64,000 nucleotides of DNA, taken from NCBI RefSeq assembly GCF_014055005.1, contig NZ_CP059570.1:62001-126000 (forward strand), written 5' to 3'. Source of the DNA: Neisseria dentiae. Its GTDB lineage: Bacteria > Pseudomonadota > Gammaproteobacteria > Burkholderiales > Neisseriaceae. The notes under the pieces were generated by a model. The model was not told where the DNA came from and did not search any database. It saw nothing but the letters and a program-made list of their open reading frames with translations. This document shows positions 32,519 through 42,364 of this stretch, one piece after another (the stretch's first letter is position 1; every line of letters begins with the position of its first letter). Made by a program: the position numbers and the translations under genes.

Positions 32519-32622
32519 GCAGGCGGGCGAACCCTGCGCGGTTTGCGGGGTCAAACCGATATAAAGCCTGCGGCCTGCCGCAACAGGCCGTCTGAAACCC
32601 GCCCGAACCGGAAAGGATAACC

Positions 32623-33030
32623 GTGAACCCCCTGCTGCCGTTTGCTTTGCTGCTGCTTGCCGCCTGTGCCGCGCCTTCCGCCGGTTTGGCGGGCAAATGG
32701 CGGGTACAGGAAGCCGGTTCCGCCGCCGTTGCCGGACGGATAACGATAGAATTTCAGCAGGACGGCCTGTTTGTTGCAGACGGCGGCTGCAACCACGCTT
32801 CGGGCTGATACCGGCAGAGCGGCGGGCGGCTTTCGATGAGTGCCGGCTTTACCGAAAAAGCCTGTGCCGCACCGCTGATGAGGCTGGACGACCGCTTGGC
32901 CGCCGCCGTTCGGCAAACCGTGTCTTACCGCATCAGCGGCACGCAGTTGGAATGGCTGGATGAAAACGGCAACACGGTGCTCAAGGCACGCAGGGCGGAA
33001 AATGCGGATAAACAAGCGGTTGCCGATTAA
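32623..33030 (+). pseudogene. META-domain lipoprotein, interrupted copy
   Basis: GTG start at 32623 with GGATAA upstream. Signal peptide with lipobox LAAC, then GLAGKWRVQEAGSAAV as in the intact neighbour. An in-frame TGA at 32806-32808 replaces the arginine codon of the paralogue (G-R-Y becomes G-stop-Y), consistent with one CGA to TGA change. The frame then continues to 33030 with SYRISGTQLEWLDENGNTVL. Tandem duplicate of the gene at 33135. Confidence 0.8.
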
Positions 33031-33134
33031 TGCGACCCCGCTTGGGCCTGACAGAAACTTGTTGCCTGCCGCGTTGTTTGGCCATACGGCTCTTGTGCCG
33101 GCAGAACATGGCCGATACGAGAAAGGACTGTTCA

Positions 33135-33527
33135 ATGAAACCTATTACTTTATTAGCAGCTTTGCTGCTGGCAGCCTGCGCCGCCGCGCCTTCCGCCGAT
33201 TTGGCGGGTAAATGGCGGGTGCAGGAAGCCGGTTCCGCCGCCATGCCCGAAGGGGTAAGCATCACTTTGCTGGCCGACGGGCATTTCCGCACCGACGGCG
33301 GCTGCAACAACCTTTTCGGGCGCTACCGCCAAAGCGGCAACCGCCTGATTTTTTCAGATGCCGCCAGCACTCTGAAAGCTTGTGTGGACAAGCAATATAT
33401 GGAGATCGACAGCCGCCTCGGTGCCGCCATCGATTCACACCGAACCTACCGCATCAGCGGCACGCAGCTGGAATGGCTCGACGATAACGGCAAAGTGGTG
33501 CTGAAAGCGGTGAAGGCCGAACCGTAA
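33135..33527 (+). CDS. META-domain (HslJ-like) lipoprotein
   Basis: 130 residues. A signal peptide with lipobox LAAC (about C16) is followed by a single META domain: LAGKWRVQEAGSA, TDGGCNNLFGRYRQSGNRLIF and TYRISGTQLEWLDDNG. META-domain proteins of this size (HslJ/DUF306) are heat-shock or envelope lipoproteins without a settled biochemical role. The start at 33135 is chosen for the signal peptide; the longer frame from 33030 is not credible. The broken paralogue lies just upstream. Confidence 0.85.
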   Translation: MKPITLLAALLLAACAAAPSADLAGKWRVQEAGSAAMPEGVSITLLADGHFRTDGGCNNLFGRYRQSGNRLIFSDAASTLKACVDKQYMEIDSRLGAAIDSHRTYRISGTQLEWLDDNGKVVLKAVKAEP

Positions 33528-33843
33528 ACGGAAAAGGTTCGGATGCCGCAATGCGTTGCCGCTTCCGGCCGGGCATCGGAGGCCGTCTGAAAATACGCAT
33601 CCGCCGTTGTTTCCCCACGGGCGCAAACGGCGGCACAATGCTTGCGGATATACAACCCGGCCTGTCTGCAAATGCCCCGCAGGCAGGCTTTTTTGCGATG
33701 ACGGCGGTTTGCATATCCTGCTACCGCCTTTTTGTAAGCTTTGGTAAACTATTGATTCAAGATAATCATCATTTTGCCTACCGCTTTTTTCAGACGGCCT
33801 TTGCTTTAAAGGCCGTCTGAAACCAAAAAAAATGGAGAAAAAT

Positions 33844-36800
33844 ATGTTCCGCTTTGCCCTCCCGCAGCAAACCGCCCTGCGCCAAGCCGTTACCCAAGCC
33901 TACCGCCGCGATGAAGCCGAGGCGGTGCAGGATATGCTCCAGCGTGCGCAGATGAGTGCCGCCGAGCAAAACGGTGCTTCGCAACTGGCGCGCCGCCTTG
34001 TTGCCCAAGTGCGCGAAAACCGCAAAAAAGCCAGCGGTGTGGATGCGCTGATGCACGAATTTTCCCTTTCCAGCGAAGAGGGCGTGGCGCTGATGTGTTT
34101 GGCCGAAGCGCTGCTGCGCATTCCCGACAACGCCACCCGCAACAAATTAATCCAAGACAAGCTTGCAGACGGCGATTGGAAAAGCCACCTCAACAACAGC
34201 CCGTCGTTATTCGTTAACGCTGCCGCATGGGGCCTGCTGATTACCGGCAAACTCACCACGCCCACCAGCGAGCAGGGTTTGGGCGCGGCCTTAACCCGTA
34301 TGCTGGGCAAGGGCGGCGAGCCGCTTATCCGCAAGGGCGTGGATTACGCCATGCGTATGCTGGGCAAGCAGTTTGTTACCGGCCAAACCATCGAAGAGGC
34401 GCTGCAAAACGGCAAAGAGCGCGAAAAATCGGGCTACCGTTTTTCATTCGATATGCTGGGTGAGGCGGCGATGACCGAGGCCGATGCCGACCGCTATTAT
34501 CAGGATTATGTGAACGCCATCCACGCCATCGGCAAAGACGCGCAAAACGCGGGCGTGTATGAAGGCAACGGCATTTCGGTGAAACTTTCCGCCATCCACC
34601 CGCGTTATGTGCGCGCCCAACACGATCGCGTGACGGGCGAGCTGCTGCCCAAGCTCAAGCAGCTGTTTATGCTGGCGAAGTCTTACAACATCGGCCTGAA
34701 TATCGACGCCGAAGAAGCCAACCGTTTGGAGCTGTCGCTGGATTTGATGGAAGCGCTGGTGTCCGACCCCGATTTGGCGGGTTTCAACGGCATCGGTTTC
34801 GTGGTGCAGGCTTATCAGAAGCGCTGCCCGTTTGTGATTGATTATCTGGTGGATTTGGCGCGGCGCAACAAGCAAAGACTGATGATACGCTTGGTAAAAG
34901 GCGCGTATTGGGACAGCGAAATCAAATGGGCGCAGGTGGACGGCCTCGACGGCTATCCTGTTTACACCCGCAAAGTGCACACCGATATTTCCTACCTGGC
35001 CTGCGCGCGCAAGCTGCTTGAGGCGCAAGATGCCGTGTTCCCGCAGTTTGCCACCCACAACGCCTACACGCTGGCGGCGGTTTACCAGATGGGCGAGGGC
35101 AAAGAGTTTGAATTCCAATGTCTGCACGGCATGGGCGAAACGCTGTACGACCAAGTGGTCGGCGCGCAGAACCTCGGCCGCCGCGTGCGCATTTACGCGC
35201 CGGTGGGCACGCACGAAACCCTGCTGGCCTATCTGGTGCGCCGCCTGCTCGAAAACGGCGCCAATTCGTCGTTTGTGAACCAAATCGTCGATGAAAAAAT
35301 CAGCATCGAAGAATTAATCCGCAGCCCGTTCGACACGGTGGCCGAGCAGGGCGTGCGCCGCCACAGCGCCTTGCCGCTGCCGCGCGAGCTGTACGGCTCA
35401 GGCCGTCTGAATTCCTACGGCGTGGATTTGAGCAACGAAAACGTGTTGCAGCAATTGCAAACCTTAATGAACCAGGCCGCCGGCCAAAGTTTTCAGACGG
35501 CCTCTTTAATCAACGGCCAAAGCCGCGAAGTGCAGCCCGCCCGCCCCGTGCAAAACCCCGCCGACCATAGCGACGTGGTCGGCAGCGTATCGTTTGCCGA
35601 TGCCGCGCTGGTGCAGGAAGCGGTGGGCGCCGCCGTGGCCGCACAAAGCCTTTGGGACGGCACTTCCGCCGCCCAGCGCGCCGCCTGCCTGCGCCGTTTT
35701 GCCGACCTGCTCGAAGCGAATACCGCCGCGCTGATGATGCTGGCCGTGCGCGAAGCGGGCAAAACGCTGAACAACGCCGTCGCCGAAGTGCGCGAAGCGG
35801 TGGATTTCTGCCGCTACTATGCCGACGAAGCCGAGCAAACCCTGCCACAAGACGCCAAACCTCTGGGCACGGTGGCGGCTATCAGCCCGTGGAACTTCCC
35901 GCTAGCGATTTTCGTGGGCGAAGTGGCGGCGGCGCTGGCCGCAGGCAATACCGTTGTGGCCAAACCCGCCGAGCAAACCGGCCTGATTGCCCATTATGCC
36001 GTGCGCCTGCTGCACGAGGCGGGCGTGCCGCCCGAAGCCCTGCAACTGGTGTTGGGCGCGGGGGATGTCGGCGCGGCGCTCACGCAGGATACGCGCATCA
36101 ACGGCGTGATTTTCACCGGCTCCACCGAAGTGGCGCGCCTGATTAACCAAACTTTGGCCAAACGCAGCGACAACCCCGTGCTGATTGCCGAAACCGGAGG
36201 CCAAAACGCCATGATTGCCGACAGCACCGCGCTGGCCGAGCAAGTATGCGCCGATGTGCTCAATTCCGCTTTCGATTCGGCCGGCCAACGCTGCTCGGCG
36301 CTGCGCATTTTGTGCGTGCAGGAAGAAGTGGCCGACCGCATGGTGGGCATGATTAAAGGCGCGATGAACGAGCTGTGCGTGGGCAACCCGCAGCAGCTAA
36401 ACACCGACACCGGCCCCGTGATTGATGCCGAAGCGCAGGCCAACCTGTTGGCGCATATCGAAAAAATGAAAGGCAGCGCGCGCGCCTGCCATCAAATCAG
36501 GCCGTCTGAAAACGCCGGCAACGGCACGTTTGTGCCGCCCACCCTGTTCGAGCTGGACAATCTCGACCAATTGCAGCGCGAAGTGTTCGGCCCAGTATTG
36601 CACGTTGTCCGCTACCGTTCAGACGGCCTCGACGATTTAATCAGCCAAATCAATGCCAAAGGCTATGCCTTAACCCACGGCATCCACAGCCGCATCGACG
36701 GCACCATCGAGCACATCAAGAGCCGTATCGAAGCGGGCAACGTGTATGTCAACCGCAATATCGTCGGCGCGGTGGTCGGCGTGCAGCCTTTCGGCGGCCA

Positions 36801-37449
36801 CGGCTTGTCCGGCACCGGCCCGAAAGCGGGCGGCCCCTTCTACCTGCAACGCCTCACCCGCCTGCCGCAGTGGAAAGTGCCGCATCTGAGCCGCATCGGC
36901 CAAGCCGACGAAACCGCGCTCAAACGCTTGGAAAGCCTGCTGCACAACCTGCCGCTGCCGCAAGAGCTGAAAGTGAGGCTGGCCGCCGACCTCGGCACCG
37001 CCCGAATCCTCAGCCTGCGCGGTGCCGAAGCCGTGCTGGCCGGCCCCACCGGCGAACGCAACGTTTTAAGCTGGCATGCGCCTGGCCGTGTGTGGCTGTA
37101 TGGCGGCGATTTGGCGCAAGGTTTCGCCGCGCTGATTGCGCTGGCTGCCAACGGTATCCGTTCCGTGGTCGAATCCGGCCATCCGCTGGCCGCCCATGCG
37201 GAGCAGCTTGGCGGCCTGCTGGAAGTGCACACCCGCCCCGAGCAAAGCGGCATCCGCCATGTGGCCGCACTCTCGCCGCTGCCGGCGGAATACAAACAGT
37301 CGCTGGCCGCTTCAGACGGCGCGTTGATTAAAGTGCTGCCGTCTGAAAACGGTTTGGATATTTACCAAGTGTTTGAAGAAGTTTCGTGCAGCACCAACAC
37401 TACCGCCGCGGGCGGTAATGCCAGCCTGATGGCGATGACGGATTTGTAA
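33844..37449 (+). CDS. putA: bifunctional proline dehydrogenase / L-glutamate gamma-semialdehyde dehydrogenase
   Basis: 1201 residues, the normal size for a PutA without extra DNA-binding N-terminus. The N-terminal PRODH barrel includes RLVKGAYWDSEIKWAQ and ATHNAYTLA. The aldehyde dehydrogenase domain has ISPWNFPLAIF, the ETGGQNAMI glutamate motif, the catalytic cysteine in SAGQRCSALRI and QPFGGHGLSGTGPKAGG. It oxidises proline to glutamate, passing electrons to FAD and NAD. The ATG at 33844 is preceded by GGAGA, so the ATG at 33832 is not used. Several DUS copies are encoded in frame. Confidence 0.96.
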   Translation: MFRFALPQQTALRQAVTQAYRRDEAEAVQDMLQRAQMSAAEQNGASQLARRLVAQVRENRKKASGVDALMHEFSLSSEEGVALMCLAEALLRIPDNATRNKLIQDKLADGDWKSHLNNSPSLFVNAAAWGLLITGKLTTPTSEQGLGAALTRMLGKGGEPLIRKGVDYAMRMLGKQFVTGQTIEEALQNGKEREKSGYRFSFDMLGEAAMTEADADRYYQDYVNAIHAIGKDAQNAGVYEGNGISVKLSAIHPRYVRAQHDRVTGELLPKLKQLFMLAKSYNIGLNIDAEEANRLELSLDLMEALVSDPDLAGFNGIGFVVQAYQKRCPFVIDYLVDLARRNKQRLMIRLVKGAYWDSEIKWAQVDGLDGYPVYTRKVHTDISYLACARKLLEAQDAVFPQFATHNAYTLAAVYQMGEGKEFEFQCLHGMGETLYDQVVGAQNLGRRVRIYAPVGTHETLLAYLVRRLLENGANSSFVNQIVDEKISIEELIRSPFDTVAEQGVRRHSALPLPRELYGSGRLNSYGVDLSNENVLQQLQTLMNQAAGQSFQTASLINGQSREVQPARPVQNPADHSDVVGSVSFADAALVQEAVGAAVAAQSLWDGTSAAQRAACLRRFADLLEANTAALMMLAVREAGKTLNNAVAEVREAVDFCRYYADEAEQTLPQDAKPLGTVAAISPWNFPLAIFVGEVAAALAAGNTVVAKPAEQTGLIAHYAVRLLHEAGVPPEALQLVLGAGDVGAALTQDTRINGVIFTGSTEVARLINQTLAKRSDNPVLIAETGGQNAMIADSTALAEQVCADVLNSAFDSAGQRCSALRILCVQEEVADRMVGMIKGAMNELCVGNPQQLNTDTGPVIDAEAQANLLAHIEKMKGSARACHQIRPSENAGNGTFVPPTLFELDNLDQLQREVFGPVLHVVRYRSDGLDDLISQINAKGYALTHGIHSRIDGTIEHIKSRIEAGNVYVNRNIVGAVVGVQPFGGHGLSGTGPKAGGPFYLQRLTRLPQWKVPHLSRIGQADETALKRLESLLHNLPLPQELKVRLAADLGTARILSLRGAEAVLAGPTGERNVLSWHAPGRVWLYGGDLAQGFAALIALAANGIRSVVESGHPLAAHAEQLGGLLEVHTRPEQSGIRHVAALSPLPAEYKQSLAASDGALIKVLPSENGLDIYQVFEEVSCSTNTTAAGGNASLMAMTDL

Positions 37450-37476
37450 GCGTAAGTGCCTGTTAAAACTAAAAAG

Positions 37477-37513
37477 AAAAAGCCGTTCCCGAAAAAAAGG
37501 AACGGCTTTTTGG
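37477..37513. terminator. factor-independent terminator of putA
   Basis: AAAAGCCGTTCC and GGAACGGCTTTT pair around an A-rich loop and end in a T run, 28 bases past the putA stop. A DUS follows directly. Confidence 0.85.
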
Positions 37514-37553
37514 TTTTCAGACGGCCTCAACGGCCGGGGCATCAAAACCGGCT

Positions 37554-37719
37554 GAGACCTTTGCAAAATTTGTTTAGACACCTTAAAACACTTGCGTCAT
37601 GCTCGGGCTTGACCCGAGCATCTTTTTGTTTCAAAAGAAATAACAGATACTCGGGTCAAGCCCGAGTATGACGAAATATCATACATTTAAGATTAAAACG
37701 GCTTTTTTGCAAAGGTCTT
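37554..37719. mobile_element. MITE-like element, second family
   Basis: Ends GAGACCTTTGCAAAATT and TTTTTTGCAAAGGTCTTC match the IS5-type repeats. The interior shares CCTTAAAACACTTGCGTCATG and ATACTCGGGTCAAGCCCGAG with 25380-25545. It also contains the palindrome TGCTCGGGCTTGACCCGAGCA at 37600. Non-coding. Confidence 0.65.
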
Positions 37720-37722
37720 CGG

Positions 37723-39093
37723 CTACATACCCGGAAACATCCCTTTCATGCCCTTCATGCCTTTGGCCATGCGCATCAGCTTGGCCATGCCTTTGCCGCT
37801 GAACATCTTTATCATCTGCTGCGACTGCTCGAACTGCTTGAGCATTTTGTTTACCTCCTGCACCGAAGTGCCCGAGCCGGCCGCGATGCGGCGCTTGCGG
37901 CTGGCCTTGATTAAGGCCGGGTTGGCACGTTCTTTCGGCGTCATGGAGTTGATGATGGCTTCCACATGCCCCATGGCTTTTTCGGCGGTGCCTTCGGGAA
38001 TCTGTTTGGAAAGCTGGCCGAGTTCGCCCGGCATTTTTGACATCAGGTTTTCCAAGCCGCCCATATTACGCATCTGCTGGATTTGTTCTTTGAAATCGTT
38101 CAAATCGAAGCCCTTGCCTTTGTGCAGCTTTTTCGCCATTTTGGCGGCGGCTTCTTCGTCGATGCCTTTCTGCACGTCTTCGATCAGGCTCAACACGTCG
38201 CCCATGCCGAGAATGCGGCTGGCGATGCGGTCGGGGTGGAACGGCTCAAGGCCGGTTACTTTTTCGCCGATACCGATGAATTTAATCGGCTTGCCGGTTA
38301 CCTGCCGCACCGACAAGGCCGCGCCGCCGCGCGAATCGCCGTCCATCTTGGTGAGAATCACGCCGGTCAGCGGCAGGGCTTCGTTAAAGGCCTGGGCGGT
38401 ATTCACCGCGTCTTGGCCGAGCATGGCGTCCACCACAAACAGGGTTTCGATAGGGTTGACCGCTGCGTGGAGGGCTTTGATTTCGTTCATCATTTCTTCG
38501 TCGATTGCCAGGCGGCCGGCGGTATCGACCATCAATACGTCGTAGAAATGCTTTTTGGCATAGTCCACGGCCGCCTTGGCGATATCGACGGGTTGCTGGC
38601 TGGTTTCGGAAGGAAAGAAATCCACGCCCACTTGTTCGGCCAAAAGCTTCAGCTGCTCGATGGCGGCAGGGCGGTAAACGTCGGCGGAAACCACAAGGAT
38701 TTTCTTTTTGTGGTCGTTTTTCAGCAGGCGCGAAAGTTTGCCCACGGTGGTGGTTTTGCCCGCGCCCTGCAAACCGGCCATCAGCACCACGGCGGGCGGC
38801 GAAACGGCGAGGTTGAGCGTGCTGTTTTCTTTGCCCATCAATTCGATAAGGGCATCGTTTACCACGCCGATAAAGGCTTGGTCGGGCGTGAGGCTGCCGG
38901 TGATTTCGTGGCCGAGTGCTTTTTCTTTAACGTTGTTGATGAACTCTTTCACCACGGGCAGGGCAACGTCGGCCTCGAGCAGGGCGAGGCGCACTTCGCG
39001 CAGGGCTTCTTTAATATTGTCTTCGGTGAGCTTGGCTTGGCCGCGGATGTTTTTCAGCACATTGCCAAAGCGGCTGGTTAAGTTGTCTAACAT
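37723..39093 (-). CDS. ffh: signal recognition particle protein Ffh
   Basis: 456 residues. An N domain and G domain with the P-loop GLQGAGKTTT (about 104-113), the DTAGR and TKMDGDSRGGAALS motifs, then a Met-rich M domain at the C-terminus (GKGMAKLMRMAKGMKGMKGMF). It binds 4.5S RNA and signal sequences and, with FtsY, targets proteins to the inner membrane. ATG 39093. It is divergent from the CcsA/YpjD-like gene. Confidence 0.98.
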   Translation of the reverse strand: MLDNLTSRFGNVLKNIRGQAKLTEDNIKEALREVRLALLEADVALPVVKEFINNVKEKALGHEITGSLTPDQAFIGVVNDALIELMGKENSTLNLAVSPPAVVLMAGLQGAGKTTTVGKLSRLLKNDHKKKILVVSADVYRPAAIEQLKLLAEQVGVDFFPSETSQQPVDIAKAAVDYAKKHFYDVLMVDTAGRLAIDEEMMNEIKALHAAVNPIETLFVVDAMLGQDAVNTAQAFNEALPLTGVILTKMDGDSRGGAALSVRQVTGKPIKFIGIGEKVTGLEPFHPDRIASRILGMGDVLSLIEDVQKGIDEEAAAKMAKKLHKGKGFDLNDFKEQIQQMRNMGGLENLMSKMPGELGQLSKQIPEGTAEKAMGHVEAIINSMTPKERANPALIKASRKRRIAAGSGTSVQEVNKMLKQFEQSQQMIKMFSGKGMAKLMRMAKGMKGMKGMFPGM

Positions 39094-39250
39094 GGGTGTC
39101 CTTAGAATCGGGGCGGGCGGCAGGGCTTGAGGCCGTCTGAAAACGGCAAAACCGCATTAAAGTTTCAATAGGCGCCGCCGTTTTTGATAAAATCGGTTTA
39201 TTTTACACCACACGCAGCTTCGTGAGTATGCGTGCAAAAGAAAGTTTGTC

Positions 39251-40057
39251 ATGCCGATAGTATTGATTTGCCTGATGCTGCTGTATGCGGGAATGGCGGT
39301 ATTCGTATGGCTGCACCACAAGAAGCGCGACGGCCGGCCTTATCCGCTGAAAACGGAATTGGCGGTGCTCGCCCCCGCATTGCTGTTGCAGGGCGCGGTG
39401 CTGTTTTTGCCCGTGCTGCACGACAGGGTGCTGGTGATGGGTTTCGGCTATTCGGTGAGCCTGATTGTGTGGCTGATGCTGATGATGTATTGCCTGGGCA
39501 GCTTCTTCTATAACCTGCGCGGGCTGCAATTGCTGCTCTACCCGTGTGCGGCGTTGTCGCTGCTGCTTGCGGCGGTGTTCCCCGGTAAGTTTACCGGCTA
39601 CCAAATCAGCGATTGGCCGTTTATGCTGCATGTGGGCGCATCGCTGCTGGCCTACGGGCTGTTCGGTATCGTAACTTTGCTGGCGGTGCTGGTTTTGCTG
39701 TTGAACCGCAACCTGCACAAGAAAAAATTTTCGCCTTTGGTATCTTTTCTGCCACCCCTGCTGAGCCTTGAAAAGCTGATGTTCCAAGGCATATGGGCGG
39801 GTTTTCTGCTGCTGACCTATTCCGTAATAAGCGGCACGTTTTTCGCCGAAACCGTGTTCGGCAAACCGTTTGCGTTCACCCATAAATCAGTGTTCGGCAT
39901 ACTCTCGTGGCTGATTTACGGCGGCCTGCTGTTGAAACACGGCATGACCGCATGGCGCGGCAAAAAAGCCGCCGTGTGGACGATAATCGGTTTCGTCAGC
40001 CTGATGCTGGCTTATGTGGGCAGTAAATTCGTGCTGGAGATCATTCTGCACCGCTAG
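39251..40057 (+). CDS. ypjD: cytochrome c assembly (CcsA/YpjD-like) inner membrane protein
   Basis: 268 residues with about eight membrane helices. The family segments HVGASLLAYGLFGI and GIWAGFLLLTYSVISGTFFAE are characteristic of the CcmC/CcsA/HemX superfamily. YpjD/CorE-type members sit beside ffh in many proteobacteria, as here (divergent). The molecular role is unsettled; a haem or quality-control function in the membrane is proposed for relatives. Confidence 0.85.
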   Translation: MPIVLICLMLLYAGMAVFVWLHHKKRDGRPYPLKTELAVLAPALLLQGAVLFLPVLHDRVLVMGFGYSVSLIVWLMLMMYCLGSFFYNLRGLQLLLYPCAALSLLLAAVFPGKFTGYQISDWPFMLHVGASLLAYGLFGIVTLLAVLVLLLNRNLHKKKFSPLVSFLPPLLSLEKLMFQGIWAGFLLLTYSVISGTFFAETVFGKPFAFTHKSVFGILSWLIYGGLLLKHGMTAWRGKKAAVWTIIGFVSLMLAYVGSKFVLEIILHR

Positions 40058-40739
40058 GGCGAAAGGTTTCAAAAGTGCAAATAAAACAGGCTGCCTTCAA
40101 AGCAGCCTGTTTTTGGTAATGCCGGAAATTCTCTCTCTATTTAATATATGCCTTTGTGTACTTGGCATGGTGATGTTAATCACTTTATGTAACAGAATGT
40201 AATTCATTTAAATTGAAAGTGCAAGCACTCTAACCCATAAACAGGCACAAAAACAAAATATCGGCCAAAAACTTAAAATTTTAAAATTTAAAGTTAATAA
40301 ACAAAGATTTTTCAGCATGAACCTGTAGCTGAGTGTGTTGGTAACATACTTGTGTTGAGGCCTTTCTGTTGTGAGAAGTTGGATTGTTTACACCTTATAT
40401 GCTAAACGGCTTTTATTTTTTGCTGAAATGATTGCTAATGTTTTTTATTATTATCAATAATATAAGGGGTTTGTCCATGTTTTTCAAAATTCTTGACAAT
40501 TCTCATAAATCCCAAAAATATGTTTGGGGCTTAGGAAGCAAAATCACCAAATATAATGTAAGCTACTAAAATAGGATTAAAAAATACGTATCAAAAGTTC
40601 AGTAAAATTACTAAGCCTAAATTCCATCAGATCTTGCAGCTTTTCGCCTTCGATTGAACCGCTTCCGTTACCGCCAAACTGACAGGAATCAATGTCTGAA
40701 GCATCAGCATCAGTAGCCTGAGATGTAGGAATTGATCGT
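40058..40739. other. AT-rich region with a gene remnant
   Basis: A hairpin (AACAGGCTGC/GCAGCCTGTT, 40087-40111) ends the YpjD-like gene. The rest is AT-rich with no complete gene. A minus-strand open stretch at about 40577-40739 reads SQATDADASDIDSCQFGGNG and on to a stop at 40577. It looks like the 3' end of a lost gene cut off at the IS481-type end near 40740. A 30-codon plus-strand frame from about 40477 (after AAGGGG) is not supported. Confidence 0.4.
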
Positions 40740-41562
40740 GTTGTTTACAGTATTAAAGGACAATACTGATATGAACATGCATAAAAATACTTGGCTCACT
40801 CCACATCACCGGCAAGCCATTTGGCGGGCTTACACTCAGGATAAAATCAGCGTTATATGGTCAGCAGGGTAACCATTACCGCATTCTGAAAGCCGCAAGA
40901 GTACAGTTGCTGGTACCGCAAAAAAAAGCACCAACAACCGCTTCAAGCAAGCCAAATACGGCATGAAGCGCCTGGCCAAAGTCGAGCGCGCAATCGAAGA
41001 GAAGCTCAAGAAGCAGGCAAAGCGCTACAACAAGTCCTATCAGGGCGAAATGGTACATTTCGACACCAAACGCCTTCCTTTGTTGCAAAACCAAAAAGTA
41101 ACCGACCCACGCGATTATCTGTTTATTGCGATTGACGACTTTTCCCGGGAACTTTATACAGCCATTCTGCCGGATCGTACCGTAGCCAGTGCGGCTAAGT
41201 TTCTGTTGCACGACGTTATAGATTGCTGTCCTTATACCGTTGAATGCGCTTATTCTGACAACGGTGCGGAATACCGGGGCAATGCGGGACATCCCTTTGG
41301 CTTGGCCTGCGTACAAAACAATATAGAACAAAAATTCACCCGCATCGCCCGACCGCAGACCAACGGCAAAGCCGAACGGGTGATCCGCACCCTGATGGAG
41401 ATGTGGCACGATAAAATACCATTTCAAGATACGGAACACCGGCGAAAAGAGTTATGCCGCTTTGTGAATTTTTATAACACGGTTAAGCCGCACAAAAGCC
41501 TGAAGGGCGATACGCCTTTTGAGGTTTTGCAGGCTTCATTCTCAATCTGTGATGTAAACAAC
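40740..41562 (+). mobile_element. IS481-like insertion sequence, decayed
   Basis: GTTGTTTACA at 40740 and TGTAAACAAC at 41553-41562 form short inverted ends around an IS481-type transposase gene. The right end abuts the truncated end of an IS1016-like transposase gene, so it inserted into or recombined with that element. Confidence 0.6.
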
Positions 41563-41727
41563 CCGACCTTTTCCCACTGCAGGATTTTTAACTGTTGCTT
41601 TGGTACACCAAAGTTAAAACGAAACTCACATTCTTTTAAGAACAAGAGTAACGATTTCTGGTCAATTCCGTTGTATTTCCGTAAGACACGCTTCGTCGGA
41701 TTCCAAAAATTTTCTATGCTGTTATAG
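40771..41727 (+). pseudogene. IS481-family transposase, internally deleted
   Basis: ATG at 40771 reads MNMHKNTWLTPHHRQAIWRA then YTQDKISV. A deletion and frame change in the helix-turn-helix region follow (near 40855-40870). From 40963 the frame is open: KYGMKRLAKVERAIEEK, the DDE integrase core (GEMVHFDTKRLP, FIAIDDFSRELY, AYSDNGAEYRG, RPQTNGKAERVIRTLMEMW) and VNFYNTVKPHKSLKGDTPFE. The normal stop is missing and the frame runs on through antisense IS1016-like DNA to 41727. Confidence 0.75.
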
Positions 41728-42320
41728 TGAATTCAAATAAAAACTCCGAAATGAAATAACTGCATTCAAACTTGCAATTGGGCGATATGCTAAAGAATCG
41801 TTTTACCCTACTTCGGCATTCTTATTTTAATCCACTATAATGTGGTTCCGCCAGTTGGTAAATTGCTTGCCATGGTTAATTCTTGGATGGTGAAAACCGC
41901 TAACAGCCAGCACATCATAGCTACTCATACGATCTGTATAAACCACGCTGCCCGGCGTAATTTTCTTTTCATAACAGGGGGTAAACTTTCTCTTTTTGTA
42001 TTGTCTACCATAACCGTATAAACTTTGCACCGCGTTTGAGAATGCCGAAAAACACTACGTTGCCGGCAGAGTCCCTGCTGCGTTTCCCCTTACGTTTTCC
42101 GCCAAAGTAACTTTCATCCAACTTTACAGAACCTTCAAAGATGTGATCTGCTTCCAAAGCTAAATGGTGACTGAATAACAAGGCGGATTTTGCGGTAAAA
42201 GGGGTTGGTGGTATTGGACTGTATACAAGATATCGGCTACCGAACGTGCCGTTACTTCCAATATGAAATATTCAGGCAGTTTTCTTTGGATATTCTCTTT
42301 TAATTTACAGTTAGTTATCT
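41563..42320 (-). pseudogene. IS1595-family (IS1016-like) transposase, split by a MITE
   Basis: From the 5' side (about 42320) decayed frames read VTARSVADIL, KLDESYFGGKRKGKRSRDSA and, after a frame change near 42020, VVYTDRMSSYDVLAVSGFHH and FTNWRNHI. A 113-base insertion (41725-41837) then interrupts it. Beyond it, NSIENFWNPTKRVLRKYNGI and LFLKECEFRFNFG follow. Removing the insertion and one TA restores NHINSIENFW exactly. The C-terminus is cut at the IS481-like end near 41563. Confidence 0.75.
41725..41837. mobile_element. Correia-like MITE
   Basis: Ends TAGTGAATTCAAAT and ATTTTAATCCACTA are inverted and match the TATAGTGGATTAAAT-type termini of Correia repeat elements of Neisseria. TA is duplicated at 41723-41724 and 41838-41839. 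At 113 bases it is in the normal Correia size range. It is inserted in the IS1016-like transposase pseudogene. Confidence 0.8.
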
Positions 42321-42364
42321 TTATTTCGGCAGTCTATCATGACTGTTAATCTACTTCAGCCCCT

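Noticed and set aside
41827..42030. Stand-alone 67-residue gene
   Set aside because: It is the middle portion of the IS1016-like transposase pseudogene interrupted by the Correia-like MITE.
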